Positions 35,101 to 44,100 of a DNA stretch of 64,000 nucleotides are shown piece by piece. The DNA lies in assembly GCA_944470555.2 (NCBI GenBank), contig OX104128.1, forward strand, positions 62,813,257-62,877,256, given 5' to 3'. The position numbers and the translations under genes were made by a program. The notes beneath the pieces are model-generated. The model worked only from the letters and a program-made list of their open reading frames with translations. It searched no databases and was not told the origin of the DNA. How positions within the stretch are numbered: position 1 is the first letter of the stretch; the number at the start of each line of letters is the position of its first letter. This DNA comes from Heterobilharzia americana (lineage: Eukaryota > Platyhelminthes > Trematoda > Strigeidida > Schistosomatidae).

Positions 35101-38100
35101 GTCTTAGTGGGAACCACACTCGCCTGAGTCCAAGTACATCCAGCTGACGAGCCCCGAATAGGACGAAACATGCATCCTGGATTCCACTGTTTACTACCAA
35201 GTAAACTACAACTTAGGTAGTTGTTTGCATCCTTTCATAAGGCTTTAACGACGCCGTAAATCCTAAATACTAACAACCCACAATCAGTTTTAGAATCTGC
35301 TTTCAATTACAGAAAATTATCTGCACATCTATTTTACGTACGCAAAGAAGGGCTAGTCATTGTGTTTGGTAAACTTTTAACACCGGTTCATACAAGATGA
35401 TAAAAGGTTACATAATTAAACAAGGAGACGTGAGAATCGTTTCATAGGACAATGATACTTTCCTACTTTACTTAATCACTAAAAGTAGTGTGAGATCAAA
35501 CTCAGACAGCACAAGCAAAAATCAACTCAAGGTTAATGCAGAAAATTAAGCGGATTCATAGAGGAAACAGATTTTTTCACAAGGATAGAAATTATTACAT
35601 CGACGTAACTAACTGACTGTATGAATCCCACGTCACTACGTGTGAACCGATCGAAGGAATGTTTTCAGCACAGATGCATCACGGAAACCTTGGAATTCTG
35701 AGATATAACCATTCTCCATTCCTTCCGTGACTAACTACTTAAAATTCAGACGATAAGTTGAATAGGTTAATAAAAAGCAACAGATTTGGAATCCCAAAAA
35801 ACGGTGTTTAATAACTTTAATCAATTCCCATGGTAGTAGTGACATACTAATAAAGATAAATATGAAAATTGCCGTCTAACCATCGAATAAATTATTGAAA
35901 AATACAACTTACCACAACCCATTTGTTACTCCTCAATTCTAAACAACCTGCAGTAGACGACTCATCTCTTGTTGATGACTTTACAGTTGACATATCAGAT
36001 GGTGAATTTGTATGATTCCTCGGCGATGTTTTCACAATACCACCTTCACGAAGTTTTGGATTTTTATGCGTTTTCATATCATCAGTGACCTTGCGTAGAC
36101 CAGATGTGATAGCTGCTCCGCGATTTAGATCAGCGAATAGAGCAGACTGTGCTGAATTATCACACCCTTGCTAATTTGATTACGATGGAAAAAGAAGTAA
36201 ACTATAAGGTTGTATGAATATAGATATCAAAATATCAATAACTGAATAACACGTAGAGTATATAAAAAAATAAAAATAGTTCACTTTTGTGCATCAGAAA
36301 AGCTACTACAATGATGGATGAGAATATAAACTAACACTTAAAAACAGAAAGAAACACAAATAAGTATATTGTGAAGAATGTTATTTGCAATGAACTAAAG
36401 TCAATCACAGGCATATAGTAACCGACTCACTTTTATACAATCTGAGTTTTGATTGGTAGTGAATTGTGTCTTATTTTGTGTTATAGGCGTACAAATTTTT
36501 CAGGGGGGAAAGAATGGTTACACATAGACAGAATCAGCATAGAACCCCTTCTACACAGGTGCATCGGTTCAACTTGTCACACTTCACAGTAGTATACAAA
36601 GACAGGTTGACAGAAAAGGAATGATATTAAAGTAGATAAAGTTGTGTGAAAGAACAAGGAATTTGGAGGCAAAAGTTACAACATACATTCAATCTTTAGG
36701 AGGCGTCAGAGTGAATACATGGGCACCACTGAGATCGGTTTTCAGCTCTGTCGCAAACAGTTCTCAACCACTGATTCCTTTCGTCTCGGGGACCCTAGTC
36801 AGGTAGTCTACATCGCTTCACACAGCTCAGAACAACAATTAGAGACTTCATCAACTGGTACTAAGTCTTGGTCTAACCACCCTAAACCATCGTTCAACCT
36901 AATCCAGCTTCCCCTAGCATAGAGTATCAAAGTAGGCGGTGACTCGGCATGCACAACACATGTCCAAGCCACTTCAATCGCTAAATGTCTACAACCTCAT
37001 CAAGAAAGGCTATAATTCATTTCAACTTCGCTGTTGATCATCATTTTACCTTTCGCTGTATTTAGTAGTGACTTTCCCAAGATTGTTGAGCATACTTTTA
37101 TAATTTCAAAGTAGTTTTAGTTAAAAATTGGGTGGTAATGCATTCATTGCAAAACCTGATATACCTAGATTTACTAATTCATGAGGATTTTGATGTGCAG
37201 TGTTGAACAGATGAAACAACAACCCAGTGTTCCCAGGTTCCCGATGCCTCTCCTTTTGCTGCCAGTGCACGATTAGCTCTATAAATCTTTGTGACTTCAG
37301 AATGGTACTTTAGTAAATTTTTGCTTATTCTAGATGGTCTGATTAACTTTTCCTACGTGGTGTAATGATAGGACTCCATTGAAAAGCTGACGTAGTGGAG
37401 AGAAAAATTGTACGTGCTCTCATGAACCATTATTATTATTGTGTCGCAGAAGTGTCTTTTGTCTTTCCGCGCACTCTTCTTCACTTCTTTGTCCAGTGTT
37501 TTATACGTTGTACTCAGTTCCTCTTTTCTTTGTGCGCCCTTGCACTGGTTCATCCTCTGCTTCACCATCTTCCTCTCCCTCCTCTATCAGCTCCCATGTG
37601 TCCATCGAGATCCATTCCTTGTCTTGTTTCTTCTTCCTTCCTAATACGGTTATGCAGGTTCTTTCCACATTACTTACAAAGAGTTCCAGAGTTCTTCCAC
37701 ACAGGTTTCTTCAGGAATGTTGCTCAATATCTTCCATTTTGTCCTGATGGCTGACGTGAAGATGTCCTTTGTAGTTTCGTCCTTCAGTTTCTATTCTGGT
37801 TGTTTAACTTGAACTGTGGTCTACTATCAACTTCTCTGAAGGCTTTCAACTTGATTTTGAAGGGAGGTTCCTTGCATTAAATAGTGAGTGGTGTGAACCT
37901 ACATCTGTTCCCCTTCTTGACTTGATCTTGCGTCCAGTAGATTGCATCTCCACTTTCTTCACATTGAGATGAAGTTGATCTGATTTTTAGTGTAGTGTGT
38001 CCATGTGGTGAAATTCATATCGCTTTGTGAATATCATTGTGTTTGTACACACTGCCTAGCCTCCAATCACCAAGTCGTTGAATGCGCAGAAATCTGCAAA

Positions 38101-41100
38101 CAGTTCTCCATTCTCATTCGTCATTTCACCGAGTGCTTCTCGACCCATGATGAGTTCTCTTCCTGTGTTGTCCACTACCAGTTTGGCATTCATGTCGCCA
38201 ACTGGAGCCTAGTCTAGTACTGATTGCAGTTGTCTTTAGAATTCCTTCTTCTCCTCTTGATCTGCATTATTTGTAGGTGCATAACATAGCATTGTATGAT
38301 TATGACTTTCCCTCCTTTTGAGTTGAACCTTGCTGTCATGATCCTGGAGGAGGAGATTGATTTCCACTGCATAAGAGCCTTCGATACTGTTGAGGACATC
38401 ATGATAGCCACTCGAAAACCCAGTGTACTCGTGGTTATTGTCTGGGTGACAATATCGGAGGAGATTATTGACTCTCGAGTTGACAGTTGAGAGAGTCCAC
38501 TTCCATGTCATCTGCTCAAGCAGATTCCTAGCACTTCTATGGTATACCTTCTCATCTCTTTGGCAATCTGGACAGAGTTAGTAGGTTCATACATGGTGCG
38601 GACATTCCATGTCCCCATTCTTACTTTTGCTGTCATCGAGAGGAGCGAAGACACATCGGCCAATCGGCTTCCCAAAGGCCTTTATCAACCAACGTCATTT
38701 GGCCTCTCTGATTCCAGTGAGGAATAAGTTTTTTCTGTGCTTTGAAGTTTCTTTGGCGATTGAATTGGTTTTCCAGGGTCGGGTTGCTAGCCCTATGCCC
38801 AACCTTCCCTCTTTGTCCGGGCTTAGGACCGGCTAGTAACTAGTGAACTAGTAAACTAGATGAGGTTCTCATGAACCATACAGCTAATCAAAGCAGTAAG
38901 CAATTCAAACCGGAATTTATATTAAATCGGTAGTCAGGTGTTGTACAGCAACTAGAAGAGTTTAAGAATGACTACCGAAATGATACTATGAAGAGTGAAT
39001 TCAAAATATATAATTTCACCCTAACTCTGGTCATTATCTCCATAGGAGAAGGCTTCTTGTGTTTGACCACTGTTGCGTTCGTAGCATAGGCCAAGGGTCA
39101 TCGTGTCACCACATGAGTAACGCAAAAGTCAGGTGTAGAGTTTTCCGGAGGAAAGGAAGGTTAGTTGATGCGGTTATAAACCTTTATCGGCTGAGACGGC
39201 TAGCACATGTGCTACGACGCACGCCTAGTCAACGTCTGCCTCGTCGCGCAACGTTAGCTGAAGTAAGTTCAGACTAGAAAAAGGCTCGGGGCGGTATCGT
39301 TGCATGAAGTCTTTATCTGAGAGATGTAAGAAGATCCAAACTGTTCGGTCGAAGTTAACATGACAACAGAAACTAGTAGTTGGAGACTCTAATTGATATG
39401 GCTCAGAATCGATGTCAATGGTGTAGATGCATTTACACTTCATCTTGACTGCTATACTGACTTCAGTATTTCTTCATTCTTCTTTCCTCATCTTATTCCT
39501 TTATTTTTTGATTTGCTGATATGAGATATGGCAACTTGAACCAGTACACAGCAGTGCCTGGTCCTATGTTGATATTGATTATTATCATTATTATTATCAT
39601 TACTCCAATACACCTTAAGATTCTCATTATTCAATTTCTTTGGAAGTTTTTGTTTTCTCAAAGTGATAATGATACGTCTTTGAAGATCTAACAACCACAT
39701 TCATTACAGATAAAATATGTTTACACTAACTTAAGCTTTCTTTCATAGGTTTTATGGTTGTCATTTTACAAATTTTTCAATTTTAAGTTAGACCACATTT
39801 TGTGGATAACCTTGAAAATTGTGGTACTACATCCATTGTATGAAAATATGTGATAGTTTTAATGTCACCTCTTTATTGAATGGAACGGAATTTGCATGAA
39901 TCGAATATATGTATTGATCATACTGTATAGCATATTCATTTTTTACAATGTAGAAAAATATATGCTAAAATATTTTGCAGCAAAATAACACAATTAGTAT
40001 GATATTACAATTTAAACCAAGATTAATAGCGGGTGTATCTGCACCATTGTGATTAACTTTGATGTATACTACTACTACTACTATACTATACTATACTACT
40101 GCTACTATACTATACTATACTACACTATACTATACTATACTATATACTATACTACTGCATCGCTCTGATCAATAATCGACGACTTCTGGTTGAGGAAGTC
40201 TAAATATTTTACCAACCAAATCCTAAGTCAGTTAATATTTGGTATGATCATAGATGGTTAATTGAGATGTATAATATACATACCTCAGCTGCTTTACAGC
40301 CTGAACAAACAACTTCCCTACCCTGCCTACTACTATTCTATAACTAGCTAATGAATTACTCAAATCATGTTTTCACCAAAACGAACAGTGCTATGAAGGC
40401 GATGGTGAATAAATGTATTTACGATACAACTTAATTACCACATATGAATTGATACACTGAAGCTAGAAATCATACTGCCAAGATGTTCAGACAGATATGG
40501 GTACAGAGGAAGTGAGCCCTATGATTATCATTCCAGTGTCTTAAAAGGTCAGCTATCATCTAAAAAAAAAAAGTAGGTCCTAATTAACATTTATGGAAGC
40601 AATTGCTAGGTCTGCTAAGCAAAATATAGTTTAGAAGACTATGAAGCGTGAAATATATTCCTTTGAGACAAAAAACAAGTTATCATATTCACTTACTATA
40701 GACATCGCAGCTAAATCAGCAGCTGTAAGTACAGGTGGTGGAGGCGGTGGAGCACCACCAACAGCAACAGATGAATTAACTTCACGGTTTGGTGATGATT
40801 TACACAGTCTTGAAGCTGTAGCTGGTTTACCACGAGCATTCCAAGCCAAACCACAAACATGATGCTTCTTCAAATACGCTTGTAATGCAGACCACAGTGA
40901 CATAAGATTTTTTGTCCAAAGAACGTGGACTGCATCTCTGCAAGAGACAACAAATAAATTTTTTGCATAAATACTTTTTTTTTTAAAGTAACAAAAGTTA
41001 ATACTGAGAATCAAACATTTTTCATCTGCCCAACTTAATTAACCTACTTTATATACCTTTTAAAATCTTCAGGTAACTATCATCTTAGCTCACATAGGAG

Positions 41101-44100
41101 GAAAATTACTATTCTTCAATCATCTACAAACATACTGCAAAGCAATAAACTTAAGTAGCGTCTTAGTTGCCTTCTGATATAACTTGATGCTGATTTTCCC
41201 CCTAAATCCAAGCTGATATTTACACGTAAGATCGCATGTTTTTTTCTCAGAAATTTGAAGTGCGTTGACCGGATTTCTTAAAAGAATATGAACAATAATA
41301 TTGTACCGAGAAAGGTCGCGATAAAGATGTTTGGGGATCAGGAAAATGTTATAACACACAAGACTCTAAGGGGGTTAAACATGATGAAGAATTCTTTGCC
41401 AGATTTCTGCGCTATTTAAACAACGCATTGAATACAATAGGGATATTGTGAAGGCTTTGTAAAGTGTTCTGATACAATACGTCTTCAAATGGTATACATA
41501 AAAAGTTATTTTACGTTTAAAACAACTGGTAACAATCTACTTGACAATATTTCTGTTTTTAATTTATAGTCAATCTACTGAAGAAAAGAAAATTTACACA
41601 TAGTGCAAACACAACAAAGTTCAATCAACTCACTGATATTTAGACCTAAATGGTAAAAGGAAGAATGCAGCAACTTATCGCACAAATATGCACACAAAAA
41701 GATTCATTCACCTATTTTAGTCACCAGCATTGACTTGCTAGAATAACAATATACAACATACATACAAAATACCTAATTGAGGCCATAAAATAACTGTGTA
41801 AAGAAGAATTATTATTTGTCCCTTGGGCTCCTAGTAGAACATTGAACTTCATTAGCACGCCACCATTTCACTCTCTTCTCTGCAGTCTTTTCAACCTGGC
41901 GCCACCACTCCCAATCACCTTTCATTTCTTCCTTACACCGTCCCCTCCATGTCACCCTCACTTCGGGCGCCCAACTCGTCGTTTCCCATGCGAGTTCCAC
42001 TCGACGACCTGGCCTGACGTGTGATGTCCCCAAATGGCCTTCTCAGTGTATGCCCAATCCATCTCCACTTTTTCCTTCTGCAAATTTGTTGGGTGAAAGG
42101 TTCTTGGTTGGTTCGTTCCCAGAGTTCCTTGTTGCTTATTCTTTCTGGTCATCTGATCTTCAATATCGAGCGTAGACAGCTGTTGATGAATGTCTGCAGT
42201 TTGTTGGGAGTGCTTTTCGTGACATGCCAAGTTTCTGAACCATATAGCAGCACTGACTTGGTGTTGGTGTTGAAAATCGGGATCTTGTTCTTTGTGCTGA
42301 GTGCAGTAGATCTCCACACTGATTTCAGATTCATGATGGAAGGCCTGTCTAGCTGTCTTTCCGATCCTGGTTTTCATATCCTCGTCTGTGCCGCCTGTAG
42401 GTGAAACGATATTGCCTAGGTGGGTGGAAAAGACTACTTCCTTTCGATTTCTGCCGTTGATGATGATTGGTACCTGTTGTTGTTGGTTGAGTATCTTCAT
42501 CACCTCCGTCTTCTCTGCATTCGCTTGAAGTCCCGTTATCGCTGACTCTTCTGTCAACTTGATAGTTTTCGCCAGCAGATCTTCGAGTTTGTGCGACAAG
42601 ACATTAGACATGAATCATCATCGGCAAAACCCAAATCTTCTTCTGGGTCTTTTCAACCGTGCAGCCAGCGTATACCCATCTTCTCGCTCCTCACTGTTTG
42701 CTGCATGATCCAGTCCACCACAATCAGGAAGATCATCAGTGATAGTAGGCAACCTTGTCTTACTCCTGTTTTCATTTCAAATGCCTCACTGAGCTTTCCG
42801 TTGTTAATCACTCGACATGTGGTGTCTTCATATAGTTGTTGAATGAGATTGATAAAGGTTTGTGGCACCAAAATCGTAGTGTTGAAGCAGTTGCCTGCCA
42901 AATTACTTCTCGGTCGACGCTGTCGAAGGCCTTTTCACAATCCATGAAGTTGAGGTATAGAGTTGACTGTCATTCTGTGCTCTGTTCTATGATGATGCGT
43001 AGTGTAGCGTTGCAATTTGATCCTCACATGATTTGTTCTTCCTGAAGCCAGCCAGCCAGCCTGTTTCGGTCGTAATTTTGAATCCAGAGCATTTTTTAGT
43101 CTCTCCAGGATGACACGGTTTAATATTTTGCTTGGGGTGGAGAGGGATGGAACATGATTCCACGCCAGTTCTTGCAAACACCTAGGTCCCCCTTATTTAG
43201 GAGTATTAGGCTTGCTAAAATGATGTACATAATGAAAATCTTAATATGCATATTGATGTTGGTTAATGCACTTTCCAGTTGGCATGATCACTGACACAGT
43301 CTGCCTAGAATAAACTATTTGAAAAATATATATGAAGACGACTCTCTAGAGAATAAATAAGAAAGTATACAGAACTCTTAAACTGATATGTCGACTTATA
43401 TATATATACTCACGTTTAGTCGTATTTTGATTGGAAATGTCCATAAGAAACTGAGAAACGACAGACTGAGAGTATCATAGAAGCTGTAAAAGACATGATC
43501 CCCACCTCACCCCCACACGCAAACGAATGAATTTATTTCGTCATTTAAAGTCTAGATAGTGTAATAAGAGAGATAGTTTCCGTCTGTAGTTTTTAATTTC
43601 TGGAAAAAAAGTCAACTTTACAAGCTTCAGGGCATAACCTAACCTTGATTTTAACTCTCATCTAACATATTTGACACCTTGAGATTTATTTACTTCTCTG
43701 TCGGCATTGTTTTCGGCATAAGAGTTTTATTTGTTCAAAAAGGGTGAAGACAATCGAAAGGACTAAACTACAAGTCGTAATCTTACTGGTGATTATTGAA
43801 TTCCCACGGATAGTACGGAAATGATAGCTACAAAGCAACCTGAAAATTGGTTGATGCAGAACGACTAAAACTGATCACCGAACATAAATGGGCACTACTT
43901 ATAGAGAAGTATCAAGCGTAGTATATTGAACACGTTTCTCCATTCGTATGGCTTAGAGCAGATTCGATAAGTTGATGCTACATAGATCTATTACGAAGAA
44001 TCACTAAGAAAACTTGAAACCATTTTGATCTACACTTGACTTCAACAGATATTGCATCGGGATGAAGCATAAGTTATTCGACATATTTGACAGAAGTATG

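Larger units (their letters stand above)
34825..35220. repeat. Head-to-head pair of SM-alpha-like hammerhead SINEs
   Basis: The left copy (34845-35040) reads on the minus strand with an A box, AGTGGTCTAGTTGGTAACGC, a B box, GGGCTCGAGTCC, and then a hammerhead. The right copy (35060-35215) reads on the plus strand with GGTTCGAGTCT, then a hammerhead. The sequence AGCGATGGGTACTGGG is common to both. Their 5' ends face each other, so RNAs would run outward, the same geometry as at 19 kb. It lies in CAP intron 7. Confidence 0.8.

Noticed and set aside
37395..37754. Plus-strand frames of 102-119 codons
   Set aside because: Antisense shadows of the SR2-like copy.
40641..40862. Plus-strand 73-codon open frame with a glycine run
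   Set aside because: It is the antisense shadow of CAP exon 6; the glycines mirror the proline run.
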